From Epidermidibacterium keratini (GTDB lineage Bacteria > Actinomycetota > Actinomycetes > Mycobacteriales > Antricoccaceae), in contig NZ_CP047156.1 in assembly GCF_009834025.1 (NCBI RefSeq), positions 1,240,001 through 1,304,000 on the forward strand: a stretch of DNA of 64,000 nt, read 5' to 3'. Position 1 is the stretch's first letter. Every line of letters starts with the position of its first letter. Shown here piece by piece: positions 8,914 to 17,846 of this stretch. A program made the translations under genes and the position numbers. The notes below the pieces were generated by a model. It saw only the letters and a list, made by a program, of their open reading frames with translations, searched no databases and was not told the DNA's origin.

Positions 8914-8970
8914 TCTGCGGTGGAGTTTTGAGGTCTGACGGGCCGCTAGACCTCAAAACTCCACCGCAGA
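8914..8970. repeat. perfect 23-bp inverted repeat
   Basis: The arms 8914-8936 and 8948-8970 are exact reverse complements with an 11-nt loop. The outer ends read TCTGCGGTGGA and TCCACCGCAGA. It lies between tRNA-Sec and selA and could act as a terminator or as a small palindromic element. A second palindrome at 25424-25482 shares the outer CTGCGGTGGA. Confidence 0.9.
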
Positions 8971-9029
8971 TGGTGAGATCGGGCAAGTCCGCCTCCGCGA
9001 CCCGCCGCCCCGGACTGTTCAATGGGGAC

Positions 9030-10331
9030 ATGACCGACGGTTCGACCGACACGCCAGACCCGCGCCGCGCGACCCCGCGGACCGACGCGGTCCTGGCCGA
9101 TCCGCGGCTGGAGCAGGCCGTGCAGCGGCTCGGCACCGACATCGTCAAGGACGCCGTACGCCGCGCGCAGCAGCAATGTCGCGACGGGCTGATCAGTCCG
9201 GAGTACGTCGCCGACACGGCCTACGCCGCGCTGCCGGCTGCGGCGACCGGCATGCGACGGGTCCTTAACGCGACGGGCATCATCGTGCACACCAACCTCG
9301 GACGGGCGCCGCTGTCAGATGCCGCCCGCCTGGCGCTTGAGGTTGCGGCTGGGACCACCGACGTCGAGCTCGACCTCGCGACCGGTCGTCGCGGGCCCCG
9401 GGGCGCGGGTGCGCGCGAGGCCCTCGCGGCAGCCGTTCCCGAGGCCGGCGGCGTACACGTCGTCAACAACGGCGCAGCCGCGCTCGCGCTCGTCGCCTGC
9501 GTGCTCGCGCAGGGCCGCGAGATCGTCGTCGCGCGCGGCGAGCTCGTCGAGATCGGCGACGGCTTCCGGATTCCCGAGCTGCTCGAGTCGGTGGGCGCGC
9601 GCCTGCGCGAGGTCGGCACGACCAACCGGGTGCGACTCGAGGACTACGTCGCGGCCATCGGCGACCAGACAGGATTCGTGCTCAAGGTCCACCCATCGAA
9701 CTTCCGCATCGAGGGATTCACCAGCACTGTCGATGTTGCATCCCTTGCTCAGCTGGACATCCCGGTTGTCGCAGACATCGGCTCGGGGCTACTGCGAGCG
9801 CATCCGCGGCTGCCCGACGAACCCGACGCCTCGACGACGCTGCGCGCCGGCGCGACCCTCGTCACCGCGTCCGGGGACAAGCTGCTGGGCGGCCCCCAGT
9901 GCGGGCTCATGCTGGGCGACCGTGCACTCGTTGAGCGACTTCGCAGACACCCGTTTGCCCGTGCATTGCGCGTCGACAAGCTGACGCTGGCAGCGCTTGA
10001 GGCGACGCTGCGCGGACCCCGGCCGCCGGTGGCCGCCGCCCTGCACGCATCCGACGCCACGCTGCAGGAACGCGCGGAACGACTGGCAGCAGAGCTCGGC
10101 GAGGTCGCCTCCGTTGTGCGATCGGGCGGAGCCGTCGGCGGTGGCGGCGCACCGGGCGTCACGCTCGACAGTTGGGCGGTCGCGTTGCCTGAGCAGTACG
10201 CCGAACCGCTGCGCACCGGTGATCCGGCCGTCATCGGGCGAGTCACCGGCGGCCAGCTGCTGCTCGACGTACTCGCCCTTGCCGACGACGACGTCGAGCT
10301 GGTGGTCGATGCCGTGCGCCGTTGCCAATGA
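9030..10331 (+). CDS. selA: L-seryl-tRNA(Sec) selenium transferase
   Basis: SelA is the PLP enzyme that converts Ser-tRNA-Sec to Sec-tRNA-Sec with selenophosphate. Seen here are the N-terminal domain (DAVLADPRLE, about 15-80), RRVLNATGIIVHTNLGRAPLS, NNGAAALALV, RIPELLESVGARLREVGTTN, and the PLP-lysine motif SGDKLLGGPQCG with Lys at about residue 284. The ATG at 9030 (433 aa) is preferred over the in-frame ATG at 8889, because the extra 47 codons run through the palindrome and tRNA-derived repeat. A class II aldolase follows after 13 bp. Confidence 0.95.
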   Translation: MTDGSTDTPDPRRATPRTDAVLADPRLEQAVQRLGTDIVKDAVRRAQQQCRDGLISPEYVADTAYAALPAAATGMRRVLNATGIIVHTNLGRAPLSDAARLALEVAAGTTDVELDLATGRRGPRGAGAREALAAAVPEAGGVHVVNNGAAALALVACVLAQGREIVVARGELVEIGDGFRIPELLESVGARLREVGTTNRVRLEDYVAAIGDQTGFVLKVHPSNFRIEGFTSTVDVASLAQLDIPVVADIGSGLLRAHPRLPDEPDASTTLRAGATLVTASGDKLLGGPQCGLMLGDRALVERLRRHPFARALRVDKLTLAALEATLRGPRPPVAAALHASDATLQERAERLAAELGEVASVVRSGGAVGGGGAPGVTLDSWAVALPEQYAEPLRTGDPAVIGRVTGGQLLLDVLALADDDVELVVDAVRRCQ

Positions 10332-10344
10332 GAGGATCGCTGCG

Positions 10345-10980
10345 ATGACCGACCTTGATCCCCCTCTGCTTGAGCTCGCCGGGCAGCTCGGTTCCGTCGG
10401 GGCCGACGCGGTCGGTCGAGGACTCGTGCTGGCCAGCGGCGGCAACCTATCGGCGCGGCTGCCGGGCGCCGACACCTTCGTGGTGACCGGCAAGGGCACC
10501 TGGCTTGACCGGCTCGGTACTGACGACTTCGCGCTGATGGACCTCGGCGGCGGCGTACTCGCCGGTGCTGAGCCTTCCAGCGAATGGAAGCTGCATCAGC
10601 GCACCTATCTCGCGCGCCCCGATGTCACCTGCGTGATCCACCTGCACCCGCAGATGTCGGTGCTGCTGACCGCGCTGGGCCACCCGATCCGGCTGATGAC
10701 CCTTGATCATGCCTTCTACGTGAAGTCGATCGGTACGACGCCGTACTTTCCGAACGGCTCGGACGAGCTCGCCGACAGCGCGGCCGAGCAGGCCCGCGAG
10801 CACAACTGCGTCGTACTCGGAAACCACGGCTGCTCGGCGGTCGCGGACTCGATCGAGATGGCCTACCGCCGGGCGCTCAACCTCGAGCAGGCGGCGACGG
10901 CGACGTTCCACGCTCTGCAGCTCGGCGACACGACGACGAGCTTCCCTCCGGACGAGCTTGCCCGGCTGCATCACGCGTGA
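10345..10980 (+). CDS. class II aldolase/adducin family protein
   Basis: The 211-residue single-domain protein has the zinc-site pattern of L-fuculose/L-ribulose-phosphate-type aldolases: GGNLSARL near residue 35, SSEWKLHQ, the HLHPQ histidine pair at about 94-98, and GNHG at about 156. It probably cleaves or epimerises a small sugar phosphate or hydroxy-acid; the substrate is not evident. It lies 13 bp after selA and is likely co-transcribed. A role in selenium metabolism is not known for this family, so the linkage may be incidental. Confidence 0.8.
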   Translation: MTDLDPPLLELAGQLGSVGADAVGRGLVLASGGNLSARLPGADTFVVTGKGTWLDRLGTDDFALMDLGGGVLAGAEPSSEWKLHQRTYLARPDVTCVIHLHPQMSVLLTALGHPIRLMTLDHAFYVKSIGTTPYFPNGSDELADSAAEQAREHNCVVLGNHGCSAVADSIEMAYRRALNLEQAATATFHALQLGDTTTSFPPDELARLHHA

Positions 10981-11092
10981 TGGAAGTTATCCACAGCGAC
11001 GGCGTGTTTCCACTTTGGCAGGTCTGAGCGCTCGCGCGTGACGTCGACGACGCCTACCTTTCCCGGTCAACCACTGCGACCGAGGGAAGACC

Positions 11093-12403
11093 ATGGCTCA
11101 CACTCGTACGTCCGCCCGCTTTTTCGCGCTGATCCTTGCTGCCCCGGTCTTTGCCGGACTGTCGACCGCCGGGCCGGCTTACGCCGAACCCGACCTCTAT
11201 GCCGGGCCGCATGCCGAGAGCGGACTCGTTGTCCAGATCGCCGATATAGGTGCGATGGGCACCTATACCTACGTTGTCGATGCGCCCGGCGAGGCCGACC
11301 CCATTGCCTACTGCATCGATGTCGCGGCCGACTATCGTCCGGGAGCGCCACTGATGGAACAGCTGTGGTCGCAGGCGCCACGAATCAGCGAGGTCGCGCC
11401 GCAGCTGAACTGGGTGCTGCGCAACAGCTATCCCAACCAGACCCTCGAGGCGACTGCGGCCGGATCAGGTGCGTCGTTTCACGAGGGCCTCTCCGCCGCC
11501 GAGGCGATTGCTGCGACGCAGGCGGCGCTGTGGCACTACTCCGACGGAGTCACGATGTCCTCGGCGTCTGGGACGGCGGAGGAACAGGCCGACGTCATGG
11601 CGCTATACGCCTACCTGACCGGACCGGCCAACGTCGGAGCTGCCGAGGATCCCCCAGGCTCGCTGTCGCTGGAAACCGCTGCCAGCATTGGGAAGTCAGG
11701 CTCGCGGATCGGTCCGATCACGGTCAGTACGTCGTCCGACATCGTCACGCTCAGCATCGACGGACCGGCCAACGTCCGGATCATCTCGGTCGACGGAACC
11801 CCGCTGACGCAGGCCGCGAACGGTGACCAGGTGTACGTCGACGTTCCCGCGGGAACGCCTGCTGGATCGGCGACGCTTACCGCATCGGCGACCTCGGTCG
11901 TGACCAGCGGACGGATCTTCGCACCGGCGCGAACCGAGCCGGAGTCGACGACGCAGACCCTGGTGCTGGCCACCACGAAAACGGAGTCAATGACCATCGA
12001 GCTGCCGGTGACCTGGACGGCTCCACCGCCACCGACCTCGACACCAGCAACGTCGTCCCCTCCGCAGACCTCCGCGCCGCCGTCGTCCCCTCCGCAAACC
12101 TCCACACCACCGTCAACGTCGCCACCCCCTGCGACAACGCCACCGGTCACGACGCCCCCGCCAGTCACCACGCCGCCAATCACGACGCCGCCGGCACCGA
12201 CTACTGCACCTGAGACCCCTACCCCCTCCGCACCCGCGTCCACGACAGCTCCCGCCGTGGCACCCACGAGCTCGCCGCCGCCGACCACCGCGCCAACACT
12301 CGCGGACACCGGCAGCGACGCCACCACGACCGCCGCATGGGCCGGCGGCCTGCTCGCCGTCGGCTCGTTGACACTGTGGGCAGGTCGACGTACTCGCCGC
12401 TAA
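11093..12403 (+). CDS. secreted thioester-domain (TQXA) surface protein with LADTG sorting signal
   Basis: The 436-residue cell-wall protein has a signal peptide (1-31, cleavage near AYA-EPD). An N-terminal thioester domain shows the two diagnostic blocks, AYCID (Cys74) and TQAALW (Thr142-Gln143), which form an internal Cys-Gln thioester in adhesins of Gram-positive bacteria. A beta-rich middle region follows (about 170-330), then a Pro/Thr/Ser-rich stalk (about 337-402), LADTG (403-407), one membrane helix and an RRTRR tail. Class E-type sortases accept LAxTG motifs. The domain is known to bind host or surface ligands covalently in streptococci; the ligand here is unknown. Confidence 0.88.
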   Translation: MAHTRTSARFFALILAAPVFAGLSTAGPAYAEPDLYAGPHAESGLVVQIADIGAMGTYTYVVDAPGEADPIAYCIDVAADYRPGAPLMEQLWSQAPRISEVAPQLNWVLRNSYPNQTLEATAAGSGASFHEGLSAAEAIAATQAALWHYSDGVTMSSASGTAEEQADVMALYAYLTGPANVGAAEDPPGSLSLETAASIGKSGSRIGPITVSTSSDIVTLSIDGPANVRIISVDGTPLTQAANGDQVYVDVPAGTPAGSATLTASATSVVTSGRIFAPARTEPESTTQTLVLATTKTESMTIELPVTWTAPPPPTSTPATSSPPQTSAPPSSPPQTSTPPSTSPPPATTPPVTTPPPVTTPPITTPPAPTTAPETPTPSAPASTTAPAVAPTSSPPPTTAPTLADTGSDATTTAAWAGGLLAVGSLTLWAGRRTRR

Positions 12404-12496
12404 CCCCCAGGTGACCGTGAAGTTTGCTGCGACACCGCGTCGGCGAATTCGCGTGGAGGGCTTGCAGACAGAGCAATTCACCCGCACAATCGAGGC

Positions 12497-14026
12497 ATGT
12501 CGCTTATTGAACGTGGTTCAGCAAGGTCGGATGTCGACTACGACGTCATCATCGTGGGCGCCGGGCTGTCCGGCATCGGTGCGGCGTACCGGCTGCAGGA
12601 GTCACACCCGCACCGCAGCTACGCGATCCTTGAAGGGCGCGAGGCGATCGGCGGCACGTGGGACCTCTTCCGCTACCCCGGGGTGCGCTCGGACTCCGAC
12701 ATGTACACCCTCGGCTACCCGTTCCGCCCGTGGACCAACCGCAAGTCGATCGCCGACGGCGAGACGATCCGCGAGTACGTGCGCGACACCGCCGTCGAGA
12801 ACGGCATCGACCGGCATATCCAGTTTCAGACGAAGGTCCGGCGTGCCGAGTGGTCCAGCGTCGACGAGCGCTGGACCTTGAGCGTGACTCGGACCGACGG
12901 CGACGAGACGCGCACCGAGGAGCTCACCGCCGCGTTCGTGTTCATGTGCTCGGGCTACTACAACTACGAACACCCCTACGAGCCCGTTTTTGACGGCATC
13001 GACGACTTCGCGGGCCAAGTGGTGCACCCGCAGTTCTGGCCCGAGGACCTCGACTACGAGGGCAAGAAGGTCGTTGTCATCGGCTCCGGTGCCACAGCCG
13101 TGACCGTCGTACCGGCGATGACCGACCGCGCCGAGCACGTGACGATGCTGCAGCGTACGCCGACCTACTTCACCGTCCTGCCCGAAGAGGACCCGCTCGC
13201 TAAGCCGCTGCGCTCGCTGCTGCCGGAGAAGCTGGCTTACAAGATCATCCGCGGCAAGAACGTCGCGCTCACGTCCGCCTTCTACCAGCTGTGCCGGCGA
13301 CGTCCCGAGGTCGCCAAGAAGCTGCTCAAAGGTCAGGTCACGCACTTCCTGAAAGACGCCGAGCAGACCGAAAAGCACTTCAACCCGCCCTACCAGCCTT
13401 GGGACCAGCGCCTGTGCGTCGTGCCGGACGCCGACTTCTTCCGTGCCGTGCGCTCGGGCAAGGCCTCTGTCGTCACCGACCACATTGAGCGCTTCGTTCC
13501 CGAAGGCATCAAGCTGCGCTCGGGCAAGATCATTGAGGCAGACATTGTCGTCACCGCAACGGGTCTTTCGCTGCAGATGGTCGGCGGCGTTGATATCTCG
13601 GTCGACGGCACACCCGTCGACGCGAGCGAAAGCTGGCTGTATCGCGGCGTACTCCTCAGCGGAGTGCCCAACCTCGCGATCTGCATCGGCTACGTCAACG
13701 CCTCGTGGACCCTGCGCTCGGATCTGACCGCTCGCTACGTCGCACGCTTGCTCACCTACATGGACAAGAACGGCTACTCGGTTGCAGCCCCGACGTCTCC
13801 GAACGGCCAGGACGAGCAGCCGCTGCTGCCTCTGGATTCGGGCTATATCGCGCGTTCGGCCGCACTCATGCCGAAGCTTGGCACCGACGACCCCTGGCTG
13901 ATGCCGCAGAACTACCTGCGTGATGCCGCGTCAATGCGCAGCGCCGATCTGACCCGCTCGATGACCTTCGGCCGGCGCGCCCGCAAGCCGGTCGCCGCCG
14001 GTGAGCGTGAACGTTCCGCTGTCTAG
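12497..14026 (+). CDS. FAD-dependent monooxygenase, EthA/Baeyer-Villiger type
   Basis: The 509-residue enzyme has an FAD-binding GAGLSG (21-26), an NADPH-binding GSGATA (about 197-202), and the Baeyer-Villiger fingerprint FxGxxxHxxxW as FAGQVVHPQFW (171-181). The GGTWDLFRYPGVRSDSDMYTLGY segment is typical of the mycobacterial EthA-like subgroup. It probably oxygenates ketones or heteroatoms with NADPH and O2. It is monocistronic as far as can be seen. Substrate unknown. Confidence 0.88.
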   Translation: MSLIERGSARSDVDYDVIIVGAGLSGIGAAYRLQESHPHRSYAILEGREAIGGTWDLFRYPGVRSDSDMYTLGYPFRPWTNRKSIADGETIREYVRDTAVENGIDRHIQFQTKVRRAEWSSVDERWTLSVTRTDGDETRTEELTAAFVFMCSGYYNYEHPYEPVFDGIDDFAGQVVHPQFWPEDLDYEGKKVVVIGSGATAVTVVPAMTDRAEHVTMLQRTPTYFTVLPEEDPLAKPLRSLLPEKLAYKIIRGKNVALTSAFYQLCRRRPEVAKKLLKGQVTHFLKDAEQTEKHFNPPYQPWDQRLCVVPDADFFRAVRSGKASVVTDHIERFVPEGIKLRSGKIIEADIVVTATGLSLQMVGGVDISVDGTPVDASESWLYRGVLLSGVPNLAICIGYVNASWTLRSDLTARYVARLLTYMDKNGYSVAAPTSPNGQDEQPLLPLDSGYIARSAALMPKLGTDDPWLMPQNYLRDAASMRSADLTRSMTFGRRARKPVAAGERERSAV

Positions 14027-14077
14027 TCACGGCGTACGCCGTCTCGGCTCCGGCCTCGCGGCGTCTACCATCAAGAT

Positions 14078-14527
14078 GTGACTGCATCGGAGGAAGACGC
14101 CGCCAGGGACGACCAGCGTGAGGTCCAGCGTCGGGGCGTGGCAACGCGGCGCTCCTTCGTCGTCGGCACGACCGCGGCCGCAGCAGCAGCCACCCTCGCC
14201 GCGTGCAGCAACTCCGGACCGAAGGCCACCGAGGTCAACCCGGGGACCAAGCTCGCCGACGTCAGCGAGATTCCGGTCGGCGGAGGCAAGCTCTTCTTAG
14301 AAGGCACGATCGTTGTGACTCAGCCAGAGTCAGGCGATTTTCTTGGTCTGTCGGCCGTGTGCACGCATCAAGGTTGCACGGTGCGCGAGGTCAGCGGCGA
14401 CAAGATCTACTGCGGCTGCCACGGGTCGGAGTTCGATCTCGAGGGCGGTGTGGTCAAGGGCCCGGCGACAGAGCCGCTGCCGGAGAAGAAGATCGAGATC
14501 CGCGATAACGGCGTCTACACCGTCTAA
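14078..14527 (+). CDS. Rieske [2Fe-2S] lipoprotein with Tat signal
   Basis: The 149-residue protein has a twin-arginine-like leader (RRGVATRRSFVVG), a hydrophobic alanine stretch and a LAAC lipobox, so it is likely exported folded and lipid-anchored. The Rieske cluster ligands are CTHQGC and CGCHGS near the C-terminus. The start is GTG at 14078. Such small Rieske proteins act as periplasmic-face electron carriers; the partner is not visible here. Confidence 0.9.
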   Translation: MTASEEDAARDDQREVQRRGVATRRSFVVGTTAAAAAATLAACSNSGPKATEVNPGTKLADVSEIPVGGGKLFLEGTIVVTQPESGDFLGLSAVCTHQGCTVREVSGDKIYCGCHGSEFDLEGGVVKGPATEPLPEKKIEIRDNGVYTV

Positions 14528-14531
14528 CCCG

Positions 14532-14636
14532 CGATCCGAACGTTAATCCCGCCGATCCGAACGTTAATCCCGCCGATCCGAGAGATATTTCCGCCGATCC
14601 GAGAGATATTTCCGTCGATTCGAGAAAAAGGGGGCG
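14532..14636 (+). repeat. 21-bp tandem repeat array, left of cobO
   Basis: Units beginning CGATCCGA start at 14532, 14553, 14574, 14595 and 14616 (the last degenerate), so the phase is exactly 21 bp. The first two continue AACGTTAATCCCGC, the next two GAGATATTTCCG(C/T). It ends just before the cobO start codon, with an A-rich GAGAAAAAGGGGG stretch that also supplies the ribosome site. Confidence 0.88.
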
Positions 14637-14639
14637 TCC

Positions 14640-15254
14640 ATGCCAGAAGGCAAGATAGCCGTCGAGCCGCAGGATGGGCTCACCACCCGCCAGCGTCGTA
14701 CTCAGCCGCTGTTCATCATCAACACCGGTGACAACAAGGGAAAGTCGACCGCCGCCTTCGGTACGGCTCTTCGGGCCTGGAACCAGGGTTGGGATATCGG
14801 GGTGTTCCAGTTCGTGAAGTCGGCTAAGTGGCGAATCGGCGAGGAAGATGCCTTCGTCACCCTCGGCAAGCTCCACGAGGAGACCGGCGCGGGCGGACCC
14901 GTCGAGTGGCACAAGATGGGCCAAGGTTGGAGCTGGTCACGCAAGCAAGGCAGCGATGAGGACCATGCTGCCGATGCGCTTGAGGGATGGCGCGAGATCC
15001 AGCGGCGTATCGCCGACGAGCGGCACGAGCTCTACGTGCTTGATGAGTTCACCTATCCCCTGAAGTGGGGCTGGATTGACGTGGCGGAGGTCGTCGAGAC
15101 GATAACCAATCGCACCGGCCGTCAACACATCATCATCACCGGGCGCGACGCTCCGGCTGAACTCGTCGAGATCGCCGATCTGGTGACCGAGATGCGCAAG
15201 ATCAAGCATCCGATGGACGCAGGACGCAAAGGGCAGCGCGGCATCGAGTGGTGA
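14640..15254 (+). CDS. cobO: cob(I)yrinic acid a,c-diamide adenosyltransferase
   Basis: The 204-residue CobO/BtuR-type enzyme transfers the 5'-deoxyadenosyl group of ATP to the cobalt of corrinoids. The P-loop GDNKGKST (30-37), the family-specific GWDIGVFQFVK, and YVLDEFTYPLKWGW (metal/ATP site) are clear. It may serve corrinoid salvage because no other cobalamin genes are near and no cobalamin riboswitch was recognised upstream. The gene is bracketed on both sides by 21-bp repeat arrays in opposite orientation. Confidence 0.93.
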   Translation: MPEGKIAVEPQDGLTTRQRRTQPLFIINTGDNKGKSTAAFGTALRAWNQGWDIGVFQFVKSAKWRIGEEDAFVTLGKLHEETGAGGPVEWHKMGQGWSWSRKQGSDEDHAADALEGWREIQRRIADERHELYVLDEFTYPLKWGWIDVAEVVETITNRTGRQHIIITGRDAPAELVEIADLVTEMRKIKHPMDAGRKGQRGIEW

Positions 15255-15274
15255 CCGTCGGCCGCGGTTTCTCT

Positions 15275-15350
15275 CGGATCGGCAGAATTAACGTTCGGAT
15301 CGGCGGAAGTAACGTTCGGATTGCGGGAAATAACGTTCGGATTGCGGGAT
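15275..15350 (-). repeat. 21-bp tandem repeat array, right of cobO (inverted)
   Basis: Units of the same family as the left array, in reverse orientation, have CGGAT(C/T)(G) starts at 15275, 15296, 15317 and 15338, again exactly 21 bp apart. Three share the AACGTT core. It lies in the 106-bp convergent gap between cobO and ligD. Confidence 0.85.
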
Positions 15351-15360
15351 GGGCGAACGG

Positions 15361-17796
15361 TTATTCGCGGCGGAGGTCGGCGATGGTCTTGTCCGGACGC
15401 CAGCCGCGCCAGACCGCTTGACGGAGCCGATTGTCGTTTGACCACTCGGCAAACGTCACCTCACCGACATACACCGGCGTCACCCAATGCGCATCGCGTG
15501 CGTCTTCCGGCGGCACGTCGCTGACCTGAGGGGTACGCCGCTCGATCTTGCGCAGCTTGGCCGCGGTCTGGGCAAGGTCGCGGTCGGAGAACCCGCTGCC
15601 GACGCGGCCGGCGTACACCAGCTCACCCTCGACCGGGACCGCGACTAAAAGTGAGCCGATGGTGCCCGACCGGTTGCCCTGCCCAGGCCGCCACCCGACG
15701 ATGGCGACCTCCTGGGCGCGCTGGTGTTTGATCTTGATCCAGGTGTGCGCACGCCGGCCGGGCTGGTAGATGCTGCCGCTGCGCTTGGCCATCACGCCCT
15801 CGAGCTTGAGCTTCTTGCTCATCGAGATCGCGGTGTCCTGGTCATCGCCGAACGAGGGCGGCACGTGCACCGTCGTACCGCCCTGCACGACCTCCTCCAG
15901 GATCTCGCGGCGCTCCTCGTACGGCGCCTTCAGCAGCGACTGCCCGTCCAGGTGGAGGATGTCAAACAACATCAGCTGCACCTTGGCAGTGCTTTCTGAG
16001 CGCGACCTTCCCTGCAATAGCTGGAAGTTTGGCCGTCCGGTCGAGTCGAGCGCGACGACTTCGCCGTCGAGTACGACGTTGCGGCCGTCGATCAGCTCCT
16101 TCAGCTCGGCCACCTCGCCAAAGGTCGGCAACAGGTCGATGCCGCGGCGGCTGCGCATGAACAGCTCACCGTCGGCAAGAGTGGTGATCGCCCGGTAGCC
16201 ATCCCACTTGACCTCATAGACCCAGTCGTCGCCGCGCAGGTCCCCGACGGTACCGGCTGAGGCGAGCATGGGAGATATATCAGCGAAGTCGGGTAGCCGA
16301 GGTGCCTTCTTGCGCTCGGCACCGAGCCCAAGCTTGCGGGTGCGCGGCGGTGTCGGACCGTACCGCTTGCCACTGCGCGCCGGTGTGTCAGGCGGGGCAT
16401 CCGCATGCTCGGGCTGGTCGTCCATCAGGTGGATCAGCCAGTTCTTTGGATCGCCGCCGAGCTTGGTGTTGATGAGGGCATAACGCCGTGGTTCCTCGAG
16501 CCCACCATCGGGCTGGCCGTGTAGCGTCACGATGACTTCCTTGCCCTCGCGCCACTTTTCGAGCTCGAAGGTGCCGTGGTCCCAGATCCGCATGTGGCCG
16601 GCGCCGTACTCGCCCTTCGGGATCTCGCCCTCGAACGTGGCGTACTCCATCGGGTGGTCCTCGGTCTGCACCGCGAGGTGGTTCTCACCGCCGTCGGTCG
16701 GCGGCCCCTTCGGGATCGCCCACGAGGCAAGCACACCGTCACGCTCCAGCCGCAGGTCGTAGTGCAGCCGCCGGGCGTGGTGCTCCTGAATCACGAACCG
16801 CCGGTCATCGCTGGAGACCGCGCGATCTTGCGGGACCGGCTCGGGAGTCTTGCTGGCATCGCGCATGGTGCGGTACGTCGCCAGCCGGTCCGGGCTGTCG
16901 AACTCGGCAGCCTCGATCGCCGCCATCGGATCACCGATCACGTCGACACGAGCCAGTGTCTCCTCGAAGTCCAGCTGCCGAAGATCACCATCCAGCTCAT
17001 CCCAGTTGCGCGGTACGGCGACCATCGGACGGTCGCGTCCCCGCAGCGAGTACGGCGCGATTGTGGTCTTCTTGCCGTTGTTCTGGCTCCAGTCGACCAG
17101 CACCTTCCCGCCACGCTTGGCCTTCGTCATGTCGCTGACCACGAGGTCGGGATGGTCGGCCTCAAGCGCACGCGCGAGCTCCTTCGCAAACGCCGAGATC
17201 TGATCCGAGGTGCGCTTGCCATCGAGCGCGGCATAGAGGTGGATGCCCTTGCTGCCACTGGTCACGGGGATCGACGGCATTGACAGATCGTCCAAAATCT
17301 CCTTACACAGCAGTGCAACTTCGATGCACTCCGGCAGACCGGCTCCTTCCCCCGGATCAAGGTCGAGCACCAGGCGGTCCGGGCGGTGGATCCCGCCCCG
17401 CGGCCCGAAACGCCACTGCGGCACGTGAATCTCCAACGCCGCGATCTGCGCGAGCCACACCAACGTCGCCGCATCGTCAACGAGCGGGTAGTAGGCCGTA
17501 CGCGAGCTGTGCTCGATCCCCTCGCGATGGACCCACTGCGGCGTACCGCCTCCGAGGTTCTTCTCGAAGAACACCGAACCTGGGTCAGCGTCCGTGCCGA
17601 CGCCGTTGACCCAGCGCTTACGGGTCGCCGGCCGGCCGGTCGCGTGAGGGATGAAGTACGGCGCGATCTGGGCGTAGTAGAAGATGACATCGCGCTTGGT
17701 CGTGCCGGTCTCGGGGTACATGACCTTGTCGAGGTTGGTCAGACGGATACGGTGGCCGTCAACGGCCACCGATGTGTTTTCGCCCGTAAGCGCCAT
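15361..17796 (-). CDS. ligD: multifunctional ATP-dependent DNA ligase D (Pol-PE-Lig)
   Basis: The 811-residue enzyme of bacterial non-homologous end joining has the mycobacterial domain order. A primase-like polymerase spans about 15-300, with metal-binding DLD at 145-147. A 3'-phosphoesterase spans about 332-480 (RRFVIQEHHARRLHYDLRL, then GEIPKGEYGAG). A ligase spans about 505-811, with adenylated Lys530 in YEVKWDGYR. Together these fill, trim and seal double-strand breaks. It is divergent from ku across about 50 bp, the usual partner arrangement. Confidence 0.96.
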   Translation of the reverse strand: MALTGENTSVAVDGHRIRLTNLDKVMYPETGTTKRDVIFYYAQIAPYFIPHATGRPATRKRWVNGVGTDADPGSVFFEKNLGGGTPQWVHREGIEHSSRTAYYPLVDDAATLVWLAQIAALEIHVPQWRFGPRGGIHRPDRLVLDLDPGEGAGLPECIEVALLCKEILDDLSMPSIPVTSGSKGIHLYAALDGKRTSDQISAFAKELARALEADHPDLVVSDMTKAKRGGKVLVDWSQNNGKKTTIAPYSLRGRDRPMVAVPRNWDELDGDLRQLDFEETLARVDVIGDPMAAIEAAEFDSPDRLATYRTMRDASKTPEPVPQDRAVSSDDRRFVIQEHHARRLHYDLRLERDGVLASWAIPKGPPTDGGENHLAVQTEDHPMEYATFEGEIPKGEYGAGHMRIWDHGTFELEKWREGKEVIVTLHGQPDGGLEEPRRYALINTKLGGDPKNWLIHLMDDQPEHADAPPDTPARSGKRYGPTPPRTRKLGLGAERKKAPRLPDFADISPMLASAGTVGDLRGDDWVYEVKWDGYRAITTLADGELFMRSRRGIDLLPTFGEVAELKELIDGRNVVLDGEVVALDSTGRPNFQLLQGRSRSESTAKVQLMLFDILHLDGQSLLKAPYEERREILEEVVQGGTTVHVPPSFGDDQDTAISMSKKLKLEGVMAKRSGSIYQPGRRAHTWIKIKHQRAQEVAIVGWRPGQGNRSGTIGSLLVAVPVEGELVYAGRVGSGFSDRDLAQTAAKLRKIERRTPQVSDVPPEDARDAHWVTPVYVGEVTFAEWSNDNRLRQAVWRGWRPDKTIADLRRE

Positions 17797-17846
17797 ACGA
17801 TTCAGTATGGCCGGGAATGGCCGACGAGACGCAGGAGACGCCGAAC

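Noticed and set aside
8889-9029. N-terminal extension of selA from the ATG at 8889
   Set aside because: It would translate through the palindrome and tRNA-derived repeat; the ATG at 9030 matches the normal SelA N-terminus.
14640-15254. Cobalamin riboswitch upstream of cobO
   Set aside because: The leader is only the 21-bp repeat array; no B12-box-like sequence was recognised.
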